A program made the translations under genes and the position numbers. Source: Pirellulaceae bacterium (lineage in GTDB: Bacteria > Planctomycetota > Planctomycetia > Pirellulales > Pirellulaceae). Taken from it: 49,720 bases of DNA. Location of the stretch: positions 1 to 49,720 of the forward strand of contig JADHUC010000032.1 of the NCBI GenBank assembly GCA_016784735.1, given 5' to 3'. The notes beneath the pieces are model-generated. The model did no database searches. It was not told the origin of the DNA and saw only the letters and a program-made list of their open reading frames with translations. Of this stretch, positions 24,416-32,884 are shown in pieces. How positions within the stretch are numbered: position 1 is the first letter of the stretch; each line of letters begins with the position of its first letter.

Positions 24416-25561
24416 ATGATGACACGAGCATTTCTATTGGCAACTGTAGTGATTGGCTTGACCATTTCGATCCGCGCAGCCGAGCCGGAAGACCGCGCGC
24501 AGCGGCGTCCGTCGGGCACGATTGCCGAACGGCTCAAGGCCAACGACAAAGACGGCGACGGCAAGATCAGCAAAGACGAGGCGGGCGAACAACTGAAACG
24601 ATTCTTCGATCGAATTGACGAGAACAGCGACGGATTCATCGACGAGGACGAACTGAAGAAACTGGCCCAGCGGTTTCGCGCCAAGCAACGTCCCGGCGCG
24701 CGACCGCCGAAAGTCAGGCCGGGCGCGCGGAAACCGATTGTCGTGCCAGACAACGTAGAACTGGCCACGGACATCGCCTACCGGGACGGTAACGACAAAT
24801 GGCGACTTGATTTGGCAATACCGAAAGAGCGGGGCGAAACACCTCGGCCGGCGGTTGTCTTTGTTCACGGAGGCGGTTGGCGAAGCGGCGACAAGGGCGG
24901 CGGCCAGTGGCGGTCGTTACCGCTGCGGTTTGCCGCTCAAGGATACGTCTGCATCTCGGTAAACTACCGGCTGACGGACGAAGCCCCGTTTCCGGCGTGT
25001 GTCGAAGACGTGAAGTGTGCGGTACGCTGGCTCCGGGAAAATGCCGAGAAATACCATGTCGATCCCAAACGAATCGGAGCTTACGGAAACTCGGCCGGCG
25101 CCCACCTCGTGTCTATGCTCGGCTTGGTCGGCTCGGACGTTGGGCTGGAAGGCGACGGTCCATACCAGGATCAATCCAGCCTTGTCCAAGCCGTCTGCTG
25201 CTCGGCCACGCCGACCGACTTTACCAATTGGGGAGGCGCACGCGACAACAGTTTTCTGAAGCGAGGACTATTGGCCGGTCCCGACGAAGCGTTTGCCGAG
25301 CGGGCAAAGAAGGCATCGCCGATCACCCACGTGCGCGCCGACGCGCCGCCGTTTCTGGTCGTTCACGGAACGAACGACCACACCGTGCCAATCGCGCACG
25401 GAGATCGGTTTGTCGAGGCATTGAAAGAGGCCGGCGCAAAAGACGTGACGTACATGCGCTACGAAGGAGACGGCCACGGCGTCTTCGGCCAACACTCCGA
25501 CGAAACCTACCCAGCCATGGAGAAGTTCTTCGCACGCACGCTGAGCGCGACGGCAGACTGA
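24416..25561 (+). CDS. Secreted EF-hand + alpha/beta hydrolase (carbohydrate esterase type)
   Basis: A 381-residue exported protein starting at ATG 24416. After the signal peptide come two canonical EF-hand loops: D44-x-D46-x-D48-G...E55 and D68-x-N70-x-D72-G...E79. A basic linker leads to an alpha/beta hydrolase of the BD-FAE/esterase-lipase type: HGGGW (from 151) as oxyanion motif, GNSAGAH with nucleophile S226, acid D321 in GTNDHTVP and base H354 in GDGHGVFG. The triad is complete. Such enzymes remove acetyl or feruloyl groups from sugars. The EF-hand pair may tie activity or localisation to calcium; this fusion recurs in Planctomycetota as far as I recall. It lies convergent to the next gene. 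Confidence 0.92.
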   Translation: MMTRAFLLATVVIGLTISIRAAEPEDRAQRRPSGTIAERLKANDKDGDGKISKDEAGEQLKRFFDRIDENSDGFIDEDELKKLAQRFRAKQRPGARPPKVRPGARKPIVVPDNVELATDIAYRDGNDKWRLDLAIPKERGETPRPAVVFVHGGGWRSGDKGGGQWRSLPLRFAAQGYVCISVNYRLTDEAPFPACVEDVKCAVRWLRENAEKYHVDPKRIGAYGNSAGAHLVSMLGLVGSDVGLEGDGPYQDQSSLVQAVCCSATPTDFTNWGGARDNSFLKRGLLAGPDEAFAERAKKASPITHVRADAPPFLVVHGTNDHTVPIAHGDRFVEALKEAGAKDVTYMRYEGDGHGVFGQHSDETYPAMEKFFARTLSATAD

Positions 25562-25613
25562 GCGCTCGACGAAGACAGGATCGAAACACCGTCGCAAGCG
25601 GCGTTGCCGTCAT

Positions 25614-26975
25614 TTACGGCGAGTAGTAGTTGTGGCACTGTTTCAGTCGCCGGTAGTTGCGGTTCGTCCAGAGACGCGGTTGCTCCGGCCGTGGGTTCGG
25701 GGCGGGGTTTTGGTAGATGGATAACTCGTTTCCGGCCAATACAATGATTTCTTCGCGCCAGTCGCCCAGCACATCCGCGACGTACAGCCGATCGGCTTGT
25801 TGTTTGATGTGTTCGACGAACCGGCCCGTCAGTGGTTCAAAAACGCAGACATCGCCACTGGTGTGTCGTTCTTTTGCGCAGGCCATCTGGACCGGGCCGC
25901 CTGTCCAGTCGATTGTGTGGATGACTTCGACCCCGCTGGCCGTCCAGTCTTTCGGCGCTACGTCATCCATCTTATAGTCGAACACCTTCGTGCCGCGTGA
26001 ATCGAAGACGAAGGGCTTTTGGTGCTCGTTGTATCGCGATCGACACCAGAGGTAGGTCTCATCCGAACCCGATTTGAAACGGCCGATGGCGGCGTTTTGT
26101 GGTTCTTGACGGCGAAAGTCGCTGCGCCAGATCGGGCCTTTCAGACCGAGGACCTGGACGTAGTTCGAGCCTTCTTCGAGAAGGATGACCTCTAAACCGG
26201 CCAACTCGGGCCGCACGTCGGCCACAAAGACGCTGTCCATGTGACCGCGAAACGGGGTCGCTTGCGTCAACAGTTGGCCGTCGGATGAAAAGATGGTTGC
26301 GCCAAGCACTTCGTCGCGCCCATCGCCGTCGAGGTCCGCTAGTCTGGCGCCATTGTGAGCGCAGGAAACGAACTTGTCGGTCGTCCACAGCGGCTTCTTG
26401 CCTTGGACCAGATCGGCGAACCGGTAAGCGGCCAGATGTCTTCCCGTGCGGTATCCGCTCTTGTTCGTCGCCTGAAGCAAGATGTCGCGATCCTCTCCGC
26501 GACCGCTGAAGTCAGCGATCATCGCTAACTCCCAGCGTTTGGCATCCTCAGGAACCGGCGGCTTAACAAGCTTCTTCAACGAACCATCGGCGCCGTCAAT
26601 GGCATGGAGTACACCGTCTTTGGTCAGATAAACCACTTCGGCGCGCCCGTCGCCATCCACGTCGCCCACCGCTACTCCCGGGCCGTGGTGCCCAGGCAAG
26701 CCCTGGCTTTCCGATTGTCCGCCCACGCCCAAGTCGGCCTCAGCAATCCAGAGCTTCCTTCCACCATTGTCGAAGACGGCCAAATGTCCCGGCACAGTGA
26801 CCAGATAGTCAGGCCGCTGGTCGTTGTTGACATCCGCCACCAGGATGCCACCGCCCGAGTCCGTCGGTGCGGGAATGCCGAGTTGAATCGTGAGCGCATT
26901 GGCGACTTCGGCCCGAATCTCAGATACGCCAACGAACCACACGAACAAACAACAAAGCGGCAGTAGTCTCTTCAT
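25614..26975 (-). CDS. Secreted FG-GAP/VCBS propeller protein, rhamnogalacturonan-lyase-like
   Basis: A 453-residue exported protein; ATG 26975 begins a signal peptide (LLPLCCLFVWFVGVSEIRA). Calcium-loop blades are DVNNDQRPDYL, DVDGDGRAEV, DFSGRGEDRDI and DLDGDGRDEV, with WELAMIADF and HNGARLADLDGDGRDEVLG resembling the propeller of PL11 rhamnogalacturonan lyases. The typical catalytic N-terminal beta domain of PL11 is missing and I see no clear active site, so binding alone is possible. The C-terminus ends TNRNYRRLKQCHNYYSP. The gene is convergent with the EF-hand esterase and divergent from the gamma-glutamyltransferase, with a 135-bp gap for two promoters. Confidence 0.85.
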   Translation of the reverse strand: MKRLLPLCCLFVWFVGVSEIRAEVANALTIQLGIPAPTDSGGGILVADVNNDQRPDYLVTVPGHLAVFDNGGRKLWIAEADLGVGGQSESQGLPGHHGPGVAVGDVDGDGRAEVVYLTKDGVLHAIDGADGSLKKLVKPPVPEDAKRWELAMIADFSGRGEDRDILLQATNKSGYRTGRHLAAYRFADLVQGKKPLWTTDKFVSCAHNGARLADLDGDGRDEVLGATIFSSDGQLLTQATPFRGHMDSVFVADVRPELAGLEVILLEEGSNYVQVLGLKGPIWRSDFRRQEPQNAAIGRFKSGSDETYLWCRSRYNEHQKPFVFDSRGTKVFDYKMDDVAPKDWTASGVEVIHTIDWTGGPVQMACAKERHTSGDVCVFEPLTGRFVEHIKQQADRLYVADVLGDWREEIIVLAGNELSIYQNPAPNPRPEQPRLWTNRNYRRLKQCHNYYSP

Positions 26976-27110
26976 GTCAACACCTCAATGAGAAATTCCA
27001 TATGCGATTGTCGTTCATTGTGCGCATCAAGCAACAGGGGTTCTCGGGCGAATCTCCCGGCTCTAAGATGGTTTGACATTCGTCTGGCACCTTCGTCTTG
27101 GGGAAACGCT

Positions 27111-28766
27111 ATGAGAAAGCACCTGTACAACCGACGACAAGCGCTATTTACTGTTACGAAAGGCGCATTCGCCGGCCCAACCGTTGTCTTGGGCCTTCAC
27201 AGAGCCCGGGCTGACAACCGACCAACGTCGGAGGTGGGCGTTGTCGAAGGAAGACCGACAGCGGCGGAAGAAGTGGGAAATAACGTGCTGCAGGCAGGCG
27301 GCAATGCTATTGACGCGTGCGTCGCTACCGGGCTTGTGGCCGGGGTGGTCGCTCCGCACCAATGCGGCATCGGCGGCTATGGCGGGCACATGACCATTGC
27401 TCGAGCCGACACTAGGAAGATAACGTCGATCGACTTCAACAGCATGGCTCCGGCGGCAGCCCGTCCAGACATGTACCCGATCGAAAAGAACGGGGTGGTC
27501 CGCGGAAACGTCCACTACCACGGCTGGCTGGCCGCGGGTGTTCCGGGGACGATGGCGGGCCTTCAACTGGCACTGGACCTCTATGGCACTCGGTCCTTCG
27601 GCGAACTGGTACAACCGGCGATCCGGTTTGCTCGGGATGGCTTCGTTGTCGGAGCTGGACTTGCTGGTGCTGTCCGGCGCGCCGTGCCGCAATTTGCCCG
27701 TGATCCGGCTTCATCTCAACTGCTCCTGCGGGATGGCCAGCCGCTCGATGCGAGTGCTATCTACCGCAACCCCGAGTTGGCCGCGATGCTCGAGACGTTG
27801 GCTACGCGCAACTCCGTGGACTCCTTCTACCGCGGCGACATCGCCCAGCAAATCGCCCAGGGTTTTGCTGGGGGTGGCGGCTTGGTCAATGCCGAAGACA
27901 TGGCGGCCTATCGTGCCAAGGAAGTCAAGCCGCTGGCGTTACCATGGCGGGAATTCACGATACACACTGCTCCGCTGACGGCTGGCGGAATGACAACGTT
28001 GGAAGCCCTCTCCATTCTGAAGGCCCTCGGATCGAAACACGAACCGAACGACCCCGCACAAACGCATGCCCGGCTGGAAATTCTCCGCGTTGCTTGGAAG
28101 GATCGTCTGTCCCTGTTCGGCGATCCGCAGCATGTCGACGTGCCCGTGGAGCGGTTGCTTTCCGAGGAGTATGCAAAAGAGGTGGCATCGCGCGTCGGGC
28201 AGGCAGTACAAACGCGAGAACCGTTGTCGATCGTTGCCAATCAACGTCCGCAGGGAGGCACTGTTCACTTCAGTGCGGCTGACCGCCATGGGAACATGGT
28301 CGCACTGACGATGACGCACGGAGCGGGATTCGGTGCCCGAGTTACCGTGCCGGGACTAGGCTTGATCCTGGGCCATGGGATGTCCCGGTTTGATCCTCGG
28401 CCCGATCATCCGAATTCGCCGGGCCCTCGCAAGCGACCGTTGCACAACATGTGCCCCACGATCGTGTCGAACGAGGGTACGGCCGTTCTGGCCTTGGGTG
28501 GAAGCGGAGGACGAAAGATTCCGAACGCGTTGTTCGAGGTGCTCGCCCAGTACGTCGGGCGGGATGCTTCGATGGCCGAAGCAGTTGCGGCGCCCCGTTT
28601 GCATACGGAAGGCACACTCAACACCACGCTAGACGCACCGGCGCCGGATTCGCACCTTCGTTATTTGAAACAGATCGGCTATCAGATTCGTCGTGGGAAC
28701 AGTGCCGTAGTCGCCGCCGTATCGCATGACGCCAACACGGGCCGTTGCTTGGGCGTCTCGCGATGA
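27111..28766 (+). CDS. Gamma-glutamyltransferase
   Basis: A 551-residue exported enzyme. ATG 27111 is chosen over a longer frame because it begins a Tat-like signal (YNRRQALFTVTKGAFAG). The family order is complete: AAEEVGNNVLQAGGNAIDACVA, GIGGYGGHM, DFNSMAPAAA, GVPGTMAGL, then GTVHFSAADRHGNMVAL with nucleophile T384 at the autocleavage site, and NSPGPRKRPLHNMCPTIV for the small subunit. The enzyme cleaves or transfers the gamma-glutamyl group of glutathione and similar peptides in the periplasm after self-processing into two chains. It is divergent from the FG-GAP gene and followed by a hairpin element. There are no signs of degradation. Confidence 0.93.
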   Translation: MRKHLYNRRQALFTVTKGAFAGPTVVLGLHRARADNRPTSEVGVVEGRPTAAEEVGNNVLQAGGNAIDACVATGLVAGVVAPHQCGIGGYGGHMTIARADTRKITSIDFNSMAPAAARPDMYPIEKNGVVRGNVHYHGWLAAGVPGTMAGLQLALDLYGTRSFGELVQPAIRFARDGFVVGAGLAGAVRRAVPQFARDPASSQLLLRDGQPLDASAIYRNPELAAMLETLATRNSVDSFYRGDIAQQIAQGFAGGGGLVNAEDMAAYRAKEVKPLALPWREFTIHTAPLTAGGMTTLEALSILKALGSKHEPNDPAQTHARLEILRVAWKDRLSLFGDPQHVDVPVERLLSEEYAKEVASRVGQAVQTREPLSIVANQRPQGGTVHFSAADRHGNMVALTMTHGAGFGARVTVPGLGLILGHGMSRFDPRPDHPNSPGPRKRPLHNMCPTIVSNEGTAVLALGGSGGRKIPNALFEVLAQYVGRDASMAEAVAAPRLHTEGTLNTTLDAPAPDSHLRYLKQIGYQIRRGNSAVVAAVSHDANTGRCLGVSR

Positions 28767-28785
28767 CTGGGAGATTAGCGTTTTC

Positions 28786-28867
28786 GTTTAACCCTGAGCC
28801 GATAGGCGACGGCCGTTGTGGGCGGCTGGTTGTGCCATGACCGTCGCCTATCGGCTCGGGGTTAAAC
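28786..28867. repeat. 82-bp hairpin element, GTTTAACCCC family, copy 2
   Basis: The arms at 28786-28812 and 28841-28867 are 27-nt reverse complements with one T/C difference (a G-U wobble in RNA), around a 28-nt loop. Relative to copy 1 (8541) the stem centre changes from GGA/TCC to GATA/TATC on both sides and the loop is inverted. It lies 20 bases after the gamma-glutamyltransferase stop. Confidence 0.9.
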
Positions 28868-28932
28868 ATACGTCTGCTATAATTCGACACGACAGTAGGA
28901 ATGAGCCACAGCAGCCGCGGGAGACGAAAACG

Positions 28933-30615
28933 ATGACGACGAAACCAAGCAGACTGTCTGTCTTATTGGTATTCACGCAACTTGCCGTGTGGGGACTTCC
29001 ACGGACGTGCGAGGCGGCGGAACCGAGCGATGCCCGATTCGTCGAGGCGGTCACTTCCTTTGCCGATACGATTCTGGCGCAGGGATGTGACACATACGGC
29101 GACCGGGAGACGCCGTTGTTTGTAGATGGCCTACACGCCGAGAACTTGGAGCCGGTTCGGTGGCAATGTCGTGGCGAAACGTGGGTATTGTGCAACTTTG
29201 CCAGCCAGCAACCGCTGCTGCGCACGCTGGACGGGTTGACGGCGCTGACCGGTGAGACCAAGTACCGGGAGGCCGCCGAGGATGCAACTCGCTATGTGCT
29301 AAAGCACTTGCGCGCGCCGAGTGGGCTACTGTACTGGGGCGGGCACATGGCGTGGGATCTGGACGGCGAAAAGCCGGTTGGCCAATACGGCGATTCCCAC
29401 GAGTTGAAGGGACACCAACCTTACTATCGTCTTATGTGGCGAGTTGCCCCGGATGCCACGGCAGATTTGATGGAAGCGATCTGGAAGGGGCATATCCTTG
29501 ACTGGTCACTGCTGGACTACAACCGGCACGCGAGCGTCAAGCGGCGAGTTGCCAGCCGGTGGGACCACGACTTCAAGGAAGGCGTCGAAGTGCCGTTTCC
29601 CGCCAAGGGCGGCAACCTGTCCTTTGCGAACGTCACACCGCCGCTCCTGCACAGCGGGGTCATGCTTGCGGTCCTGGAAAACAACGACGATGCGTTGACA
29701 TGGACTCGCCGCTTGATCTACCGATGGCAGCAGGGCAAAGACTCGAAGACAGGCTTGTGCGGCGGCCAACTGAGCTACCGAAAGCACGATCGGGCGCAGG
29801 ACGCATTGGGACACGTCCACCCGACGATCAACGAAGCGAAGATCGTCGCCTCGTATCACCAGACGTGCCGTTACCACCAACTGCCGTTGGCACAGATGCA
29901 GGCGGGTGAGACGCTTGTCGAGGCCGGCGGGCGGTGTACCGAGGTCGGTCGCGAATTCATCCGGTGGGCATTGGAAGACCTGAAGATCTACGCCCGGCAC
30001 AGCTATTCACCGCAGACGCGCGCGTTCATTGCGTTGATGACCGACGGCACGCCGCTCAAGTGGAGGGAGTCGCGTACCGGCTATTATGTGCCCGAGTCGT
30101 TTGCACCGCGGCAACCGGATGGTCTCGCCCTTTGGGAATACGCCATGGCATATCGGCTCGCAAGCGAACCGGCGTATTGGGATATGGCACGGGAAGTGGC
30201 TACGGCACTCGGGCTGGGCGACATCGGGAAGCCCGATGGCGAACGAGCACTGCGGCAGGACACGGACACCAGCGATTGGCGAATCATCTACGGACTCCTA
30301 GAGCTGCATCGCGCGACCGGCGACGAGACGATGCTGCGATTCGCCTGCCGCGTCGGCGACAATATTTTGAAGACGCAAGCGAAAACGGGCCTGTTCCCAC
30401 GGTCGGGTCGGTCCTATGCGCGCACGGGAGACGAAGCGCCCCTCGCCTTGCTCCACTTGGCTGCTGCCGTTGCCGGTAAACGTACCCTCATGCCTCAGGC
30501 GATTTACGACAGTCGTTTCTTTCACTGCGAGTACCACGGAGAGCTGGAGGCATTTCAACAGAAACGCGCGGACAAGCGGACCTACGACCATCTGGTGTTC
30601 TACGGCGGGAGCTGA
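28933..30615 (+). CDS. Secreted six-hairpin (alpha/alpha-barrel) glycosidase- or lyase-like protein
   Basis: A 560-residue exported protein. ATG 28933 begins the signal peptide (LSVLLVFTQLAVWGLP); the longer frame would run through the upstream hairpin. The body is almost all alpha-helical, with repeated pairs of helices and aromatic loops (LLYWGGHMAWDLDGEK, HELKGHQPYYRLMWRV, HILDWSLLDYNRH, GGQLSYRKHDRAQDALGHVHPT). This suits the six-hairpin superfamily that includes glycosidases and some polysaccharide lyases. I cannot assign a CAZy family or point to catalytic residues. A similar fold is found in planctomycete proteins often annotated as pectate-lyase-like. A palindrome separates it from the next gene. 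Confidence 0.82.
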   Translation: MTTKPSRLSVLLVFTQLAVWGLPRTCEAAEPSDARFVEAVTSFADTILAQGCDTYGDRETPLFVDGLHAENLEPVRWQCRGETWVLCNFASQQPLLRTLDGLTALTGETKYREAAEDATRYVLKHLRAPSGLLYWGGHMAWDLDGEKPVGQYGDSHELKGHQPYYRLMWRVAPDATADLMEAIWKGHILDWSLLDYNRHASVKRRVASRWDHDFKEGVEVPFPAKGGNLSFANVTPPLLHSGVMLAVLENNDDALTWTRRLIYRWQQGKDSKTGLCGGQLSYRKHDRAQDALGHVHPTINEAKIVASYHQTCRYHQLPLAQMQAGETLVEAGGRCTEVGREFIRWALEDLKIYARHSYSPQTRAFIALMTDGTPLKWRESRTGYYVPESFAPRQPDGLALWEYAMAYRLASEPAYWDMAREVATALGLGDIGKPDGERALRQDTDTSDWRIIYGLLELHRATGDETMLRFACRVGDNILKTQAKTGLFPRSGRSYARTGDEAPLALLHLAAAVAGKRTLMPQAIYDSRFFHCEYHGELEAFQQKRADKRTYDHLVFYGGS

Positions 30616-30633
30616 CCGGAGAATGGGGTTTGG

Positions 30634-30765
30634 CTGCAGAGCCGACGCATGAATGGGTCGCGAGGCCGTTCGTAGTCCCGCCTTCAGGCGGTCTGTTGCG
30701 CTGTTTCTTGTTTTGAGACCGCCTGAAGGCGGGACTACGAGCCAAACCATGCGTCTGCTCTGCAG
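30634..30765. repeat. Nested palindromes: CTGCAGAGC element enclosing a CGTAGTCCCGCC element
   Basis: The outer 18-nt arms at 30634-30651 and 30748-30765 are reverse complements with one mismatch. Inside are perfect 24-nt arms at 30671-30694 and 30716-30739 (CGTAGTCCCGCC...GGCGGTCT) around a 21-nt spacer. The nesting mirrors that at 24249-24372. Confidence 0.85.
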
Positions 30766-30880
30766 ACAAGTTGTGACGCCTTGTACCCGGATATACAATC
30801 ACGATCAAAATGGTCATGAATCGTCTCGACGACACGGCACGTTTCACCAAGCGGGCAAACGCTCTCTCAGGAGACAGAAC

Positions 30881-32866
30881 ATGCGTACTCTACGTTGGCG
30901 TTGTGTAGTGGTCACTGTGGCAGTCGTCGTTGTCGCATGTACGTCGGCAGAACCGGTATGGTCCGCCGAAGTCGGCGTTGTCAGCAACATCAAAGTGCTT
31001 TCGGACAAAGTCGAAGACGTGTCCAGCCTGGAGGCATGGAAACGCTCGTACATCAAGCCGGGGATGTCCGACGAGCAGAAGGCCATCGCCATCTGGCAGA
31101 CGGTCGTCAAGTATCGTCATCAGACCGCGCCGCCGAACGAGTTCTTATTGAACGAGAACAACGTACACGACGCGATGAAGACGATCCACGTCTACGGTTA
31201 CGGGATGTGCTGCTGCGCGGCATCGCACGTCGAGCAGCTTGGCCGCTCCCTGGGCTTCGAGGCACGTGGGCGGATTATCCATGCGCACAGCGTCCCCGAA
31301 CTGTTCTATGATGATGCATGGCATCTGTTCGATGCGTCGCTGATCAACTACTTCCACAAGCCCGATGGCAGCGTTGCCAGCGTGAACGACATCATCCAGG
31401 CGGTCACCAAATGGCATCAAAAGAATCCGGGCTATAAGAGAAATGGTGGAAAGCTGCGTGAGTTCGCCCGCAACGAAGGCTGGAAGAAGGGGCCGGATCT
31501 CCTGGCCAATACGGAATTCTATGCCAGAGACGGCTGGAACCTCGCGGGCACGCATGGCTGGCCGGCCACGATGCAGGAGTACGACTGTGAGCCGGACGTG
31601 GTGTACGAGTACGGATATTCGCAAGGCTACCGTGTCAATGTACAGCTTCGGCTCGGCGAGCGTCTGACGCGAAACTGGTTCAACAAGGGGCTCCACGTGA
31701 ACATGGACGGCGCGGGCGGCACACCGGGATGCTTGGGCAAGCGTGCCGGGATGGGCTACCAGCGCCGGCTCGGCGATGTCGCGCCGGGTCGAGTAGGTAA
31801 CGGCGTCTACGAGTATCACGTACCGCTTGCCGACGGAACGTTCCGCACCGGAGCGCTCGCCGCAGTGAATTTGGCATGCACGTCGGAGGATCAGCAAGGC
31901 CCAGCCGTGCATATTGCGGACGCGGCCAAGCCAGGGCTGCTGGTCATTCGCATGCCCAGCAGCTACGTGTACCTGACGGGCGAATTGACCTTCGCTGCCG
32001 TCGTCGGCCGGAAGGGCCACATTGTGGTCAGTTTCTCCGACAACAACGGTCTCGACTGGAAGGAAATCGCGCGAGTGACCGACTCGGGCGAGCGGCGGCT
32101 TGACCTGTCGCCACTCGTTTTCCGCCGATACGACTATCGTTTGAAATTCGAAATCACGGGAAAAGGCACTGGTCTTGGCTCGCTCGGTATCAAACACGAC
32201 GTTCAGCACGCCCAGACGCCGCTGCCTGCTTTGGGTCCGGGGAAGAACACGATTAGCTTTAGCGCCGCCCCCAACGAGGGCACAGTCACCATCGAAGGAC
32301 GCACGGCCCCGTCCGAAAAGGGCAATCCCCTGTTGCTGACCAGCTTTCGTCCGGAGTTGCAGAGGCTCGAACCCCGACTGCTGCGCGTCGCTGACTATGG
32401 CCCCGAGGGCGGAATGGTGACCTTCCCGATCGCCACGCCGGGTGACATCGTGCGCCTCCGCTTCGGCGCTCACTGGCGTGCCCGCGACAAGCGGGAAGGC
32501 TGGGACATGCTTGTGTCGTTCGACGACGGTGCCTCGTTCCGCAAGGTGGGCAGCATGCCCGGGCCGATGGTCGGCTCCTGCACCTACGTGACAGTGGACG
32601 ATGTGCCACAAGGCACACAACGGGCTCTGGTCCGTTTCAAAAGCACGCGCCAACGCAACACGCTGTGCATCATCAACGCGCGCATCGACGCCGATTACAC
32701 GGAACCACTCGGCGGATTCCGACCCGTCAATATCACCTACGTGTGGACGGAAAACGATGCCGAAAAACGCCACACGCACGTAGCGAAACAGCCGGCCGAG
32801 GCATACGAAATCACTTGCGGCGGACCTCCGCTGATGAAGAGTCTGATCGTCGAGTTGGCCGATTAG
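30881..32866 (+). CDS. Exported transglutaminase-like protein with C-terminal beta domains
   Basis: A 661-residue protein. ATG 30881 follows CAGGAGA and starts a signal peptide (VVTVAVVVVACTSAEPVWS); VVAC is also a possible lipobox. Residues about 60-160 form a transglutaminase-like/protease fold: GYGMCCCAASHVEQLG with C110-C112 as nucleophile candidates, H134/H136 in IIHAHSVPELFYDD, and D151 in WHLFDASL. The rest appears to be beta-sandwich domains with no named family. Such proteins may cut or cross-link proteins or peptidoglycan, or may only bind. The next gene begins 18 bases after the stop, so both are probably one transcript. Three adjacent cysteines make the exact nucleophile uncertain. 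Confidence 0.85.
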   Translation: MRTLRWRCVVVTVAVVVVACTSAEPVWSAEVGVVSNIKVLSDKVEDVSSLEAWKRSYIKPGMSDEQKAIAIWQTVVKYRHQTAPPNEFLLNENNVHDAMKTIHVYGYGMCCCAASHVEQLGRSLGFEARGRIIHAHSVPELFYDDAWHLFDASLINYFHKPDGSVASVNDIIQAVTKWHQKNPGYKRNGGKLREFARNEGWKKGPDLLANTEFYARDGWNLAGTHGWPATMQEYDCEPDVVYEYGYSQGYRVNVQLRLGERLTRNWFNKGLHVNMDGAGGTPGCLGKRAGMGYQRRLGDVAPGRVGNGVYEYHVPLADGTFRTGALAAVNLACTSEDQQGPAVHIADAAKPGLLVIRMPSSYVYLTGELTFAAVVGRKGHIVVSFSDNNGLDWKEIARVTDSGERRLDLSPLVFRRYDYRLKFEITGKGTGLGSLGIKHDVQHAQTPLPALGPGKNTISFSAAPNEGTVTIEGRTAPSEKGNPLLLTSFRPELQRLEPRLLRVADYGPEGGMVTFPIATPGDIVRLRFGAHWRARDKREGWDMLVSFDDGASFRKVGSMPGPMVGSCTYVTVDDVPQGTQRALVRFKSTRQRNTLCIINARIDADYTEPLGGFRPVNITYVWTENDAEKRHTHVAKQPAEAYEITCGGPPLMKSLIVELAD

Positions 32867-32884
32867 CCCTGCTGGGGACCGAAC

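Noticed and set aside
28816..28932. Longer N-terminus for the six-hairpin protein, starting at 28816
   Set aside because: The extension begins inside a hairpin element and precedes an obvious signal peptide that starts at 28933.
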